From assembly GCA_963920705.1 (NCBI GenBank), contig OY987234.1:20541794-20605793 (forward strand): a stretch of DNA of 64,000 bases, in the 5' to 3' direction. Shown in pieces: positions 11,293 through 24,967 of this stretch (its first letter is position 1; every line of letters starts with the position of its first letter). The notes below the pieces were generated by a model, which saw only the letters and a program-made list of their open reading frames with translations, was not told the DNA's origin and ran no database searches. The stretch is from Odiellus spinosus (Eukaryota; Arthropoda; Arachnida; Opiliones; Phalangiidae). The translations under genes were made by a program, and so were the position numbers.

Positions 11293-14200
11293 AGCTTTCA
11301 TAGATTTTGTCAAAGATGCATTCACGAGAGCTGTACCGAAAGCCCCCTCTAAATGTATTCCATTCCGCCATAAAACGTGTTAAGTAATCCCCCAAACAAA
11401 ACTTTCTAGTCTATTCTTAGTATAAATATACCTCCTCCGTAGCTTCTTATACTAGGAGAAAATTACACGCTATAGCGGCTGGCTATTCTGAGTAGGTTAA
11501 AGGTGCAATGGGTTGGGCTTCACCGTGAACTCCGAAGCGAAGGGGCTGGAACACTTTTACAGGCGCTTTAAGAAGAGTGTAAGAGAGACTTTCAACTATA
11601 CGAGAGCGATAGTTGTTTTAAACGACGCACTTTCCCATTTAACTATATAACCGAGATGCCAAATTGGTTTGAAAACATTTCATTATGTAAAGTAGTGGCC
11701 TTCAGACAGTTTCTAGTAATTTTTGGAATGGTTTTAAAGACCTTGGGCAGAAAAAAATGTAAATTGTACATTTACTGGAGATCTACGTAATTAATTTGCT
11801 TCCTCATGAGTGGCCAGACATTTTTTAATAGATTGAAACGAAATCATATTGAATTTCCAGTACCAAAGTTCGTGATATTGAGATTTCGTGATTTCCAATC
11901 CCATGTGTCCAACCATTGACCCACACCATTAGTGTCATTTATCACTATTAAAACTAGTTTAATAATTCTAATCCGAACGTAACTACCTGGAAAACTCGAA
12001 ATAGGAAAGAGAGGCGGGTTTGCTCTCCGTTCAGGCGCCAATTTTATATCTCGTAGAGAGCGTGAGGGAGTGTGTGTATGTAACAGTCATTCGAGTCGCC
12101 CCACTGTCTAGAGATTCTTCGATATTTCACAAAAAAAAAAAACGTCCCGGGCTTTAAAAAGAGGGGTGTTTTCTCCTACATTACCAGCCTTCAAGCATCT
12201 ACGTTCTCCTCCCAAATATAAAATCCATACCCATATGGACTACGAAAAGAGCCCTCTTTCGAAAGAACAATTCATCCTTTTTACAACCCCCATGATTGTA
12301 ATGTTTTCTAACCCAACCCCTGTCATTTGGGGCATACTGGCAATACATAAAAATAAATTCTAACGTTAGTCTGGATAGAAATAGCCGGAAATGTCCAAAT
12401 TTTAAATTCAATTCATCCTTTTGTGCTGCACCCAGGAAAAAATTTATTTACAAGAGGTGTGAAAATGAATATCATGTTATTTTTAATATATTTCTCGTAA
12501 TTAAAGGTGGGCGCGCAAAAAACCTATTGAAATGGGTGTGAGATTGTCTAAAATACTAATTTTCACTCAAAAATATTCAACAGTTTTCTCGTTAAAAGGA
12601 TTTTGAAATATACTCTCGAAATTTCCAGAAAAAGGGGAGTGGTCAATTTTCGCGCGATTTTAATAGTTCCCGCCAAAATTGCAACTAGGCATATTAGAGC
12701 CTTTCCTTATAAAGTTTCGGCAGCTTCCTTCCATTGGTTGTATTAACTCCAATGGGGAAATAAAATTGTGAGTCGATAAAGAACTATGATCGTATCATAT
12801 GGCAGGGACGAATGACGAAACATGATATACTATTTTTAGTTGACGTGAGTCAGAGGATTAATGTTCCGGATCAAATTCGCGTGAAAAGTAGATGGATGTG
12901 TGTATGTTTATCACCTGTAAGTCGTTTAACATCGCCTAAATATGTACGCTAGTTTTTCAGATTATTATTCATCTCGAGTCTTTTACATTTTTAATTCAAA
13001 GTACACGCTAGGATTTAAAAGGTTATTGTGGATGTGATTACGTATCGTTGCCATAGCGATATGAATTTTAAATTTGTCTTGTGTGGGTGGGGGGACAGTG
13101 TTTTGAAACTGAATTAATTAAAGGGCTACTATAATGTAAATGCTTCTTATTTTTAAGCCATCGTTTTTTTTTACTACATCTAAGATTAAATTAGTTTTAA
13201 AATACTTCCAGCATATTAGAATATATTTTAATAACTTTAAATATAATTAAATATGAATTGTCGCGTGAAACACAAATTTCTAAAATCAAAAATATATCGC
13301 TAAGCCTAAATTATTTATAAAGTTCTTAACAAGTTAATCGATTGTTAACCATTTTAATTAACCTAATTTAAGTCGCTGTTATTTAGAAAAAATTAGATTA
13401 GAAATATTAACTTTCTAGTGTATTATTTTGGCTTAATTAGTTCCAACCATAATTGCAAAAACACCGAGGCATAATTTTGATCAAATTAGCGCGAGTGTTT
13501 TTATACACTAACATCATTCAAGATTGGTATCATAATTGAAACGCAAAACATACCCCATTTTGGGACAGTTGATGGAATCCGGTAAACATCAGGGTTATAT
13601 ATCAAAATGAAAAAGATGATCTTATATGAATATGGACGTAGTAGTCACGGGACGCGTTGGTAATTGAGCCGATAGTGAGGAAAGTTTCATGTCATAATGT
13701 CGTCACGAGTATTTTCATTGACGACAGACGGACTGGTCTTGCCGCGCGTTACTTGACGCGTCTAGTCTTCCACGAATCATAAGTCTAGCGAACTATCGCC
13801 GGCGTTCTGCCAGCTTGCCTTTCCTGGAAACTACTAAAAATCTCTCTCTCTCTCTCACGGTTCCTCCTAAACCGCGAGGCACGATCACTGGCTTCTCTTT
13901 TCAGTTTTCGCGTTCGGAATCTAGCGTAAAACGCGGGAAAAGTGGGGGACAAAATCGATAGTATTTCCCCCTTTCCCCTGGTGGTGATCGTGGTACTATT
14001 CTTCCCATTTACTCTCCCATCTGGCTCGTTAAAACTGTCCTTTTCTACCCTCGGTTAACTGTTTTTGGGATCGACCTAGGGTTGCCATTGGCAACCGATG
14101 CGCTATCAAAATTCTGTCCCTTTTCTCTCTCTCTCTCTATTGAAGATCTTTATACGTAACCTGTATCAGATATCGCGGAGCTAAAACCTACGACTCTCTC

Positions 14201-17200
14201 TCTGTTAAAACAATTTCATATCGAGCTTCGACCATTTCTGAGAGTTTTTTTTATCAGAAATGGCTTTCATAATGTAATGGAAAAGGCGCTGAATTGGAAA
14301 AGTTCAAATATTCGGTTTATTTTTGGTTATACCGCGTGAAAAGGCTTAGCTCCTTGTCTTTTTTTTCGCTTCTCGTATTTGTAGTATCGATCCCTTAAAG
14401 CTTACTCCTTTTTTCCCCCCTCCCTCGCCTCTTATGAGGATAGCTAGGGTCACGACCTCGTCTTCAAGGTCGGATCATCTCCTATGCCTCTTACGACTCC
14501 TTCATTCTTAAAAAAAATTCTTAATGAGCTAATTTAGGATTTTAATTTTTGAAGAAGAGTTTTTGATGAAGAGTATCGGACTATTAGTTAATTAAAAAAT
14601 TACCCCGATGTTTTAATGATAGTTAAATGAAAATATCTGTAGCTTAAAGAATGCAATATAGTTTAATCATATTAATTAATCTAACAACATTTAATATTTA
14701 TTTAGTTCCCATATTTATAATTATATATTTACTATATATTTTCATGTCTGCATATATTTATTATTTATATAATTTTAAAAAAACGTCTTTTTTCTTCTGT
14801 AAGGGAAATTGAACCAATGGCTACAGGTTAATCATATTTTCACACGAAACCAACCCTAATAGGGGAAAAAAATATTAGTCTGGGCAAATAGGATTATTAA
14901 AATAACTATTTTCGATGCTAGTTTGAAAAGGATTTAATTTCTATGTCTTGGATCCTAACTGGAATAGTTTCCCCTAAAATATGGTGCTCTATTTTAAATA
15001 AATACCTGTAGAACTGATCTACATAATTTATACAATTTATAGAGGAGAGACAGCTGTTAAAGGCGAAATAGAGACCCTGGTATTCAAGGATAAATTGCAT
15101 GCCTTTATTTAACAGGGATTTTTTTTAAATAATGCCATATGGCTTTTTTGAACATTTAAAGAGTGAAAAATTGATGAATTAGATTATACAATGAAAATCT
15201 CCCACCATTGTCAAAGTTCTATAGGTTAATAGCCCTATAGCTCGAAAATAGTCCAAGTTTCAGCGTGCAAGAGTCATGAAAACATTGCGTGAATAATAGG
15301 TATTTAGAAAACCTTGTCATAAAAGAGTACTCACTCTTATTTTACGTATGAACAGAATCAGTTTGGGTTTAAAGTATACAAATACTAAGGCTATATAGCG
15401 TTCACGTCTGTTCTTTAGTCCAAATATGATATGAAAGCTTATATTTGTATGTTATGTCATTTCAAGTGAGTATAAGGCCCTATTATAGATTCCAAATTTT
15501 AGTAGGTCAAGCCTAAATTACTTTTTCTATAACAACCACTCTTCTATTCACGTCACAATTTCGCTTTTTAAAAAGTTAAAGGGCATGCCTCATATAATTC
15601 GATGTTTTTAACTAACTTATTCAAGATCTCTTTATTTTTCGTCGTTCCAATTTTCTATTATTTAATAATCACCTATTTTTCAACTCGAGAATTTTGTAAT
15701 TGTAATTTCTCAACGATTTTATTTATATTAAGAGAGTCTGTAAAATTCCATAGTATTTAAATACATAGTTATTCTCTCGTATAAACCGAGACATTTTTTA
15801 TGACATTTTGAAGGCTTTGCTAAATTAAAGATACGAATTGCGTTAGATTTAGATATCAAGTAGCTGTAACAACTGAATTAATAACTTCATTTATATTATT
15901 TCCCCAATATTTCCTCTGAAAATATTTATATAATTTACAATTTTCTGTGGTCGCCTAGTTATTTAATAAGTTGCGTTATTGAAATCGGATGTGTTTGCCA
16001 TCACGTAGGACAGTTCAAATAGATTACTCAAATACTCAACTAATCAATAATTATTTATATATGCCTTTCATTAGAAGCTGCAATCATTTTATGGATTTTA
16101 AATCATTTTAAAGGTTTAGAGACTTTTTTTGGAGCTATTGGTCTAATTTCGAAGCCCTAATTCTATATTAAGGTTAATTGGAATCTGTTATTATAGTCAA
16201 GCGTTTATGTTCGTGATAGTTGTCCTTTAAATAGGTCGGAATCGTCGTTTTTGAAGAGGGAAGTGCATATCATTAACGTGTCAAAAACGCGAGCTTTAAA
16301 ACTATAGGAACCTTCAGTCAATTTTGAAATAGGGAATAATTCCAACTCTACTATTTCGAGTTTCAATAGTCAATGAGAGGAAGTAGTCTTTCGTAAGTTG
16401 AATTCTTGTAATGGAACAATTTTTCTAAAAAGAGTTCCGCCGAGTACTTAAGTGTTTTTATCGTTTCTTCTATTAAAAATTAAACTTATTCGCTTATTAA
16501 ATAATTGCGGAAATGTTTCTGAATCGTGTGAAAAATCGGAAATGATTCATAAATGACATTAAAGGAAGACCCTCCAACTAATCAAAAGACTAAAATGTAC
16601 CTTTGGTTTCATGAAATAACCACGACTCGCGCTCTTCTGCGCTTGAAAGTAATCAAGAACGAGATTTAATGAGTGTACCGCAGCACGTGTCGCGGGGATT
16701 TTACTAAGCCAAAGGTGGTCAGTTTTTGGATAAGTCGGAGGCTCTAATTTTAATTAATTTTAGAAGCAGACGAATCAATAAAAAAATCTTTTTCTTCCTC
16801 TTCACCCTCTATTTAAAGATAATCTATATTGAGACATTGATCGGCCTGAATTGAAGATAGGTTTACTGAGATACAACTTATTAAGTTGAAGGTTTAACAC
16901 ACCTTACTTTAGCTCTCTTTCCCTCTAAATTTCACTATTAACTGTAGTTCATTAAACAAAGATAAATGTAAGTTTCGACATTTATCGACCTGCTTTGATA
17001 GTGTCGAAGTACCTTGTCTTATAAATTGAAGTAATTACGTCAAAGACTTTTGAGTCTTGTTTCGCATGCCCTTTTAAATTAAGCTACAAGTGTTCTGAGT
17101 GCTAATTTCTCCATTAGTTGTATTTCATTCGATAAAAAACATGTTTTGAATGCAAATTAATTGCATCATTGATTAGTCTTCGATCTAAAGTAAAAACTAA

Positions 17201-17972
17201 TATATTTGAAGCAGTGTAGTTAGTTAAATTACACCCATCATTGTCTTCTCTCTAGAATTCCTTTCATTGTTTCAATTTCAATTGCTAGTTGTCAGGGTAG
17301 ATATTTAATTTGTTCGCGATTGTTCGTGAGTTTAGTCTAGAACAAGATGAGGCGCCTTGATACCAAATGTTAAGTTTAATAGAAAAAAAGTAGTGTTTCG
17401 TAACTGTTCTTGAATAGTTGTCCTTGTTTTTTTGCGTTTCGTTTATAGATAACTCGTTTTATCGACGTTGAGGGTGATAAGGTTTTTGAACGTGGGTGAA
17501 TTATATACCGTGGATAATCATTATCATAGAAGACACTATACAGGGAGGGATATTAATGTTGGGGGGATGGCAAAATAATAATTGGGCTGATGGTTTTCGC
17601 TAACGGCGGTGATTAATATGGAGGCCATCTCGCATTTTAATCTTCTGTGTCTTTCTCTCTCTTCTACACCAATCCCCCCGCACAGAGTAAAAAAAAATAT
17701 TTAAGCCACACACGATGATATCTCTATCATTATATTTATCTGTATATGCCTGTGTTTTATGCCCAAGTTGCTTTAATGTCTTATAATTCTCGAGATTAAT
17801 GTCGAGTTTTAGCTCTGTCTTGTAATAGGTACCCCACTGTTTCATATTATTAAAAGTGACAGTGAAAGAGTATTTTTTCTATGATTTTTTTCTATATTTA
17901 TTTAGGCCTAGCATACCAGTAAAACAAATTACAAATTAATATTTAAATTAGTAATTAAAACGCACAGAAAAA
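11293..17972. other. Long gene-free AT-rich stretch
   Basis: No exon chain, RNA gene or full transposon is recognised. A locally GC-richer patch at about 13640-14130, with several CGCG words and CT-rich runs, contrasts with its surroundings and could be a promoter, perhaps of the minus-strand FGD-like gene. There is no TATA box or start codon evidence to prove it. Confidence 0.4.
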
Positions 17973-18088
17973 AGGCTTAGCTGGATCATGGAGATCCTGA
18001 ACTTCAAATATAAGGGCCATTGATCAATGTCATTGGTCGATAGTCCTTATATGGAGAATTCAGGATCTCCACAAATCCAGCTAAGCCT
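17973..18088. mobile_element. MITE family B, copy 1 (palindromic core)
   Basis: Inverted ends AGGCTTAGCTGGAT at the left and ATCCAGCTAAGCCT at the right (one base inserted in the right arm), enclosing a near-palindrome with GGAGATCCTGAA and TTCAGGATCTCC. Downstream, GTTTTAAATTGATTTATAG is shared with the flank of copy 2, so the element extends beyond this core. Confidence 0.8.
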
Positions 18089-19099
18089 ATTTGTTTTAAA
18101 TTGATTTATAGTTTAATATTTGTTTATGGAATACATTTTTTTCCAAACTAGGTTGGTACGCGAGTTTTAGGTTAAAGAAAACGGAAGTGGCAGACGGTGA
18201 ACGACCATATCAGCCACCTTACCATGTACAACAAAGCTAGGAATTCAAAATAACTTCCAGCTGTTCGTTCAGTACCCTAAATGTTGTATACCTTTGATTA
18301 GGGCAATAGAAAAACACGTGTTTCTTAATTTGTAGGCTACAAAATACGGTAAACCATACCCTTATTCATTTGCCTAACCCAAACTATATTAACGTTTTAG
18401 CTTAGGCTTATTTATAAACGTGTAAATGGGGCTCTTGAATCTTTACAATTTGTTTTTTAATCTACCTCTATCATTTGTGTACATTAAAGCTGTAGGCTTC
18501 CTTTATGATTTAAGTCTACAAATCATACATGGATAACGACCTGCCCATCTCTATAACCGTGGTTACAATTCGAGGAGGAGTTGATCAAAGATGGTGTTTT
18601 ATTAGAGATCTAGGTGTTAAGTTGTTAACTATATTTCCTAAGACTATATGAAATAAAATAAGGACCATTTATGCTCGCGTTCAGGATTATTTGATACGGA
18701 TTACTTGTTTCTATTTGAGGTTTAATCTTGTGTATTAATCCGCCCTAGCTTTTCCGATAATGTGAACTACTTTGAACGGAAGTTTAGCCTTTGGTTGTTT
18801 TCTATATCCTAGTTTTTAAGAGGAGTTGCTAACGACTTCACTCATTCCTATGGTGTTTAAGACTGCGAATCAATCCGCCTCGGCTTTCGTTTTTATTACA
18901 ACTTCTCTTGAACCGTAACTATAAAAAGGATGCTATCTGGGGGATGCCTTGGGCTCTCTGTGAATGTAAACTCCTTATTGATCCTTCGCGCCAAAAAAAG
19001 GAAAGAAAAGGAAACTTTGTATACTAGAAGGATGAAACGAAGGCGAGAATAGGAAATTGTTTGAAACCCTTTTATAGGCCTTGGTTTAGCAAGTTCCTA
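18089..19099. other. Gene-free stretch between repeats
   Basis: AT-rich sequence. The first part continues the outer arm of the family B element. Nothing else is recognised. Confidence 0.45.
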
Positions 19100-19693
19100 T
19101 ATATATATCAAATAGGGTTAGCTGGTCCTCTTTTATATTTGAAGTAGGCTTAGGTATTCCTCTTTTATACTGGAAATACGCTTAGGTAATTGTATTTTAT
19201 GAAATGAAAATAAGCTTATCCTTTTATATATCAAATAAGGTTAACTATACATGAAATAGGCTTAGATAATTCTCTTTTGTACATGAAATAGGCTTAGATA
19301 CTTCTCCTTTATACATGGAATAGGCTTAGATATTCTTCTTTTGTACATGAAATAGGCTTAGATATCCTTTTAAACATGAAATAGGCTTAGCTATTTTTAT
19401 TTTATCAAATAGGCTTAACTATTCTCCTTTATTTCATCAAATAGGCTTAACTATTCTCCTTTATTTCATCAAATAGGCTTAACTATTCTCCTTTATTTCA
19501 TCAAATAGGCTTAGCTATTCTGCTTCAATTCATCAAAAAGGCTTAGATATCCTTTTAAACATGAAATAGGCTTAGCTATTCTGTTTTAATTCATGAAATA
19601 TTTTTAGATATCCATCAATTAGGCTTAACTATTCTAATTTTTACGTCATCAAATACTCTAGAACTATTCTTATTTTACGCGTCGTCAAATAAG
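19100..19693. repeat. About 32-bp tandem array built on AAATAGGCTTAGCT
   Basis: About 16 tandem units of roughly 32-35 bp, each containing AAATAGGCTTAGCTATTC or a near variant. Three units at about 19412-19510 are almost identical. The word CATCAAATAGGCTTAGCTA also begins the MITE B copy at 51.27 kb, so this array appears to be derived from, or to have given rise to, a family B terminus. Confidence 0.88.
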
Positions 19694-20631
19694 CTAGCTT
19701 AACAAATCTTTGATTCTTTAAAGGACTTCCAAGAGAAAGGTCATATACCTCGTGATTAGTGGCCATGCAGATATGGAAATGGAAAATGGTCGAAAATTAT
19801 AATTGTCGCTTTGGGAATGAATAGATTTATTAATTAGGAATGGGGGGGGGGGAGAGTGTACAGAGTTTGGAGGGAAAGCCCCGCCTAGCCTCTAATTGCG
19901 GCCGGGGAACGAACGGGGGTGCTGAACATAACCAACTCCCAACTCGTTTTCGGCTTCCGTCGCACACACCCAACCCCACCCACCTCAAGATGAAGAATGG
20001 AGTGTGATGAAATCGGCTCGGATTGTATATTTTCTATTGATTAGTTTCGCGTCTCGCGTGCTTTGCTTTTAAAGTAATACTTTAGTTCGTGTTAGGTTTG
20101 CGATAGAGAGAAAGCTGATGTGGATTTATATCCAGTGTTAAATTTAATAGGGGATAAGTGTAATCCTTTCAAAATGCTTCTTAAACTATGAAATATGAAT
20201 TGCTTTATTGTAAAAGAAAATAGTATTCGATGTTGAGAGCTTACCTTATATCAGAATTTTGAATATTTTGCTTGGTAATGATTCAAATATGGACCATATA
20301 TTAATTATAAGAATGGTTCAATAATTAATTTACAAAATATTTCTAACAAATTTTATCGAATAATTAAGGAAACGGAAATAGAATTCCGTCAAGGTCGCGA
20401 AAAAAATCATTTCCGCGGTAGAAATTTCCTGCCTCCACAAACAAAAATATTGTTTAGCTGCTAGAAAAAAAATTCGATGCATAAGTTAGCATAAATTACA
20501 TTATTTAATGCATAATACTGCATTTAATTTAATTATATTTAATTTAACTGGGTTTATAGTCTTTAATTTCGCTGTCACAATTTTCCCGAAAAACATTCCT
20601 CCTTTGTTTACTTATTTCAAAGCAATACAAC
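19694..20631. other. Gene-free stretch
   Basis: It holds a G10 run near 19841 and a GC-richer patch at about 19875-19990. No ORF, RNA gene or repeat family is recognised. Confidence 0.4.
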
Positions 20632-20969
20632 CAGAAGCCGATGAAACCCTCCTTTGAAGTCTATTACTCCCGGATCTTGTCTACCCTTCTCTGTATGGGT
20701 TAGTTTCAAAAAGCGCGATTCGTACGCCTCCTAATGGTAGATATTTTCGGAGCGGGAGTTCGTCGAACGAATATCTCTAGCAACCTTGGAGTTCGTCAAC
20801 CAAACGTCGTCGTTTGTGGAGAAAGAGAATTTCTAATTTTCCGTAGACAGGGGGGTATGAAGTAGGACCCCTCCGATCTCGTAAAATTGGGAATTTTACC
20901 CATACAGAGAGGAGCCCTATATCGAACATTAGAGTAGTAGACTTCAAAGGAGGGTTTCATCGGCTTCTG
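20632..20969 (+). mobile_element. MITE family A, copy 1
   Basis: Terminal inverted repeat of more than 30 bp starting CAGAAGCCGATGAAACCC, with its mirror ending GGTTTCATCGGCTTCTG. The exact 7-bp duplication ATACAAC lies on both sides (20625-20631 and 20970-20976). Inside, CTCTGTATGGGT and ACCCATACAGAG form a second inverted pair, so the strand can fold back on itself. It encodes no transposase. The small ORFs on both strands are by-products. Confidence 0.95.
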
Positions 20970-21624
20970 ATACAACTCAATTATAATACACAACATTGAT
21001 ATTCCCTTAATACGACCTTGATACACCCCGTCATTCCAATCTTTCGCTTCGATTGCTTTTGGTATAGTGGCACAAAGTGGCAATGTAGACCGCAGACCTC
21101 TAAAATTATGGAATTTTCAGTAGTGGCATCCCCATACATCCAGGCTCTCTATCACATTCAATGGTTTCACGGTATTATTCCCAATTTCCCACGTAATCCG
21201 TACGCGAAACACGTAACAATAAAAAGAATAGCGGGAAGTCGATAAATGTTGCCAAGTCTTTTATATTAAATATCTATTGATTCAGCCTTCCACTTTATTA
21301 AAAGGCATCACGCGATATAGAAGATACATTTTATTCAACTTAATTCAACGTATTTGAGGCAATGAAGAGATGTTAAGGGAAAGAGAGAAGCCTGGTTTGG
21401 TAAAATACACTTTCTAATAACTTACTACGAATTGTCTGAATTTGATCAAACTTGTGTACAGATATCGCTCTTTTTTTGTTCAAGGAGCGATTTCGTGATG
21501 TATATCGTTATTAGAAAAGTAGCTATATAGCTTACCATCGATTCATTCTTTAGGACCTAAAGGGTTTGTTGCGTGGTATATTTTTAAGGCACGAATGATT
21601 TTAATCTACATTTTTTAATTATAC

Positions 21625-22042
21625 CAGATGTATATAATAACCCCCTTCGGGGGGAAGTATGAAAGGTAGGCAAAATCGACGAACAACAAGTGCCCGGCGT
21701 AAATCGCGGCGGATCGACACACCGCTTTACTCCCAAAAAATAGTTACAACATTTTGAACCTCGCTAAATTTTCCCTACGCGCACTTCCGGAACTCGCGAG
21801 CTGAAGTCAACCTTCGACTCCATTTTAACAGACAGCCTGACTACTGAGACAGGAAGTTCTAAACACAAATCGAGCCGTCTTGTTTATACAAAGACCATTT
21901 ACTAGAGTAGCGACATTGAGAAGTCCAGCGCGAGCTAGTGGCCTAGATAGTCAGCAGCGGGCTCTCGTTGTTCGTGATTTTTAGCATTGGTAGTATAGTG
22001 GCTTTCATACTTCCCCCCGAAGGGGGTTATTATATACCTCTG
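21625..22042 (+). mobile_element. MITE family C, copy 1
   Basis: A 418-bp element with ends CAGATGTATATAATAACC and GGTTATTATATACCTCTG. Each end carries its own GC hairpin, CCCCCTTCGGGGGG. Flanks ATTATAC and ATTATAT are a 6-of-7 duplication. Near the right end (21984-22001), GCATTGGTAGTATAGTGG resembles the 5' half of a glycine tRNA. The opposite-oriented copy at 43.9 kb is the same length. Confidence 0.93.
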
Positions 22043-24441
22043 ATTATATTGATTATTCATTATACCCCTAGCAAATGAAAGAAAAATTATAAAGCAAGTT
22101 AATTTTTAACTTAGGCTTAAATGAGATTTAATCCGAAACTGGAAAGGTCCAGCTAAGTGAATTAGTCTTTTTATTAATTGCTGAATTGTTAATAATTGTA
22201 TCATTAAAACTAGGCCTATTTACAAATATAACAGATTGTAAATTAATTTCTGGTTAAACTTAGTAAGAGTTAGGTCAGTGGTTTTAAAATAACGAGGTAA
22301 CCGATCCAAAATTATTGTGGTTCTAACCCTTTATAGAGAGAGAGAGGAGGAAAAAACGGAAAAAAATGGAAGATGCTGAGAAAATGGGGATCGAGGATGG
22401 GGAAGCTCAAGAGGACGTTGCCCCATCTCAATCCTACCGCCCCCATTTTTCCTTCCATAAAAAGTTTTTATATTCGCTAGCCCGCTGCTAAATTGAATAA
22501 TTTTTCTAAAAACCCCGGGGGATTTTTTGACACGAATCTTAGGGTTACTTCACTTACTTGTCATAAGTTATCTCTCTCACGTAGAGACTATTATCTTTTT
22601 CTTTTATTTGAAATTGTTCAGAATTTAGATTTTTTTTTCTTCTGTTCTCCGTAGAATTTTCGCGAAATTGGAATTTTATATTCCATCTATTATAATCCCA
22701 TTTTCAAAGATAATTGAATGTTTAAATCAAAGTAACTGTAGTTCTGAAGGGAAGAATTAATTATTTTAATTGGGTTGTCTCTCAGAACAGTAGCTTTTTC
22801 TATTAAAAAAAACTAACCTAACCTAATCGAAGGTGGTTGGCAACCTTCTGTATCAGACACGCAAAAGAGGGATGATATACCTCGACGAGCTCATGCGCAG
22901 TGATGGCTATGTATCATTCCCTTCTACACGTCCAATACAGAAGGTTGTCTACCTCTTTTCTTTGGTCGAAATGCCTAATATATCTACATATGTATATTTA
23001 TGGAAAAGTGTGTTTTGTTAAATATGCGAAAATTAATCTTTAGTTTTTGTTCCTTGTTTCAAGCGTTATTAAATGTAATTAGCACTTTCTCTAAACCAAT
23101 ATATAAGTTTTAAAATTTAGATTATTAAGACATCTTCAATGATATAAGGCGAATTCGATACAGAAAAGCTTGCGTCACAGAAAACGTCAACTTATATTTT
23201 TCATTCTTAGACCTAAGCATTGAGTTCCGAATAAATTGTATTCTGATTTCAATGGACTTAAGTAACTCACTATCACGTTGAAGTTACTGCAAAGCAATCT
23301 AAAACTATATATAGATATATATTTATACATACCAAATAAACTTTTTACATCTTTGGAGAATAAATCCTTTTTTAATCCAGGATTTTTTTTTTAACTTTCC
23401 ACTGCAATAAGTTAAGAGTTTTAATCCAAGTGGATTCACCCTGCTATGAGTTGAACTCCCCCAAGATCTCACTCGCATCGACCTTTACGGAATTCAAATT
23501 ATTTTTTAGGAGTTTCTGGCACTATATACTAGATCCCTTAAACCGCGCTTTAAACTTTTTTTTTTTTTTGGAAAAATGTTGTTTTGGAATTATTCGTCGG
23601 TATCCGCGACTTTCAACTTTTAGCCGACTTTACGACTATGAAAAGATGAGAAATGTTTTTGCGCGAACATTGAAAGCAAACCCTTTTTCGCCTCTCACGG
23701 TCTTCCTCCGGAGAGCTCGCGAAATTATATAGATTTTGCCAAGTTTCGTTAGCTTCCTACCCGACTAGGAGCGTTGGCTCAAACTCTTAGCATCTCTTCC
23801 CTGCAGGAAGGAGAGAAAAAAAAAAGGTTTTTGGCAACGGTTCCTACTTTTAGAATCTCTAGCGAAGACCAAATTTCTTTTTCTTTAACAAAACTTTCGG
23901 GTAGGCTTGTAGTGACAACTTTTCACCACTTTAACTTGGAAGCGAGTTAGGAATGGTTCTTAGGCTTCATTGGATAGTGATGTTATTGGGTTAGGTTAAG
24001 TTGTCGATGTGGAGGCCGACTTTCGTCGGGAAAAGAAGTCAAAACAAAGGGAGGCCTTTTATATGCATTTCAATGGGGGGAAAAAACCTAAGTCTACGAC
24101 TATACTATTATATATGCCAAGTGCTGTTGTAGAAAAATTTGACTATCCTCCCCCCACCTTTTTGCGCAATTTACAAATTAACTCTTAAACGGAAATGAAC
24201 TCGTCCCTAGATCGTCCGCTTATAAAATTACAAGATTAAAGGTGTAATGAAAGAAGAAATTTAAATATTTAAAAAAAAAACTCAATAATTTTTATATTTA
24301 ATATCTTATATCTTATAAAACTATCCTGTTATAATTTCAAATAATTTACTCGACTGTTCATCATCCCAACACAACAAGTGATTTTAAATAGTCCTAATCC
24401 AACAGAAAAATATTAAGGAATAAATTTAAAACCATGAAAAT
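22043..24441. other. Gene-free stretch
   Basis: AT-rich. Inverted words AAGGTGGTTGGCAACCTTCTG near 22829 and CAGAAGGTTGTCTACCT near 22937 suggest a small foldback, unconfirmed. Otherwise nothing is recognised. The left arm of the next family B element probably begins near 24237. Confidence 0.4.
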
Positions 24442-24599
24442 AGGGTTAGCTGGATTCATGGAGATATCCTGAAATCAACGGATATAAGGACTAACGACCA
24501 ATGACATTGATCATGGAGATCCGGTTCCCCAATTAAGGGCCATGGATCAATTTTATTGGTCGGAAAGTTAAGGATATCTCCATGAATCCAGCTAAGCCT
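24442..24599. mobile_element. MITE family B, copy 2
   Basis: The core palindrome begins GGTTAGCTGGATTCATGGAG and ends CTCCATGAATCCAGCTAAGCC, with TA on both sides as expected for a TA target site. Outer arms extend it. On the left, CAAGTGATTTTAAATAG with CCTAATCCAACAG lies at about 24375-24400. On the right, GTTACATTCTCCCTTTAAT ends near 24703. The full palindrome is perhaps 24237-24703. Confidence 0.8.
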
Positions 24600-24967
24600 A
24601 ATTTGATGATAAGTTTTAAATTGATTTATAGTTTAATTTTACTAGTAGATAAGGCCTAATTAAACATCACTATTTGGTAGGTTACATTCTCCCTTTAATT
24701 TAATAACGAACAAAATTTGTATAAGATCAACAAAGAGTCCAATTTCACTTTATAGATAGAGGATGGATATGGTTCGATCGGCAGTGCGTGGTTGTTACCA
24801 TGTTCAGGAATTGTTTACTGATAGTTTTAATATAAACATTCTTGAAAAGTCCCGCTATATATTAAATCTAACGCGATATGAGACGACATTATAAACCTTC
24901 CTCGCATCTACGCGTTCTCTTTCAACGTCAAAGAGAGTTGTTGTTTCACAATCTTTTTGAGTATAGA

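Noticed and set aside
21984-22001. A tRNA-Gly gene
   Set aside because: Only the 5' half is recognisable. The sequence then runs into the MITE hairpin, without anticodon stem or T-arm.
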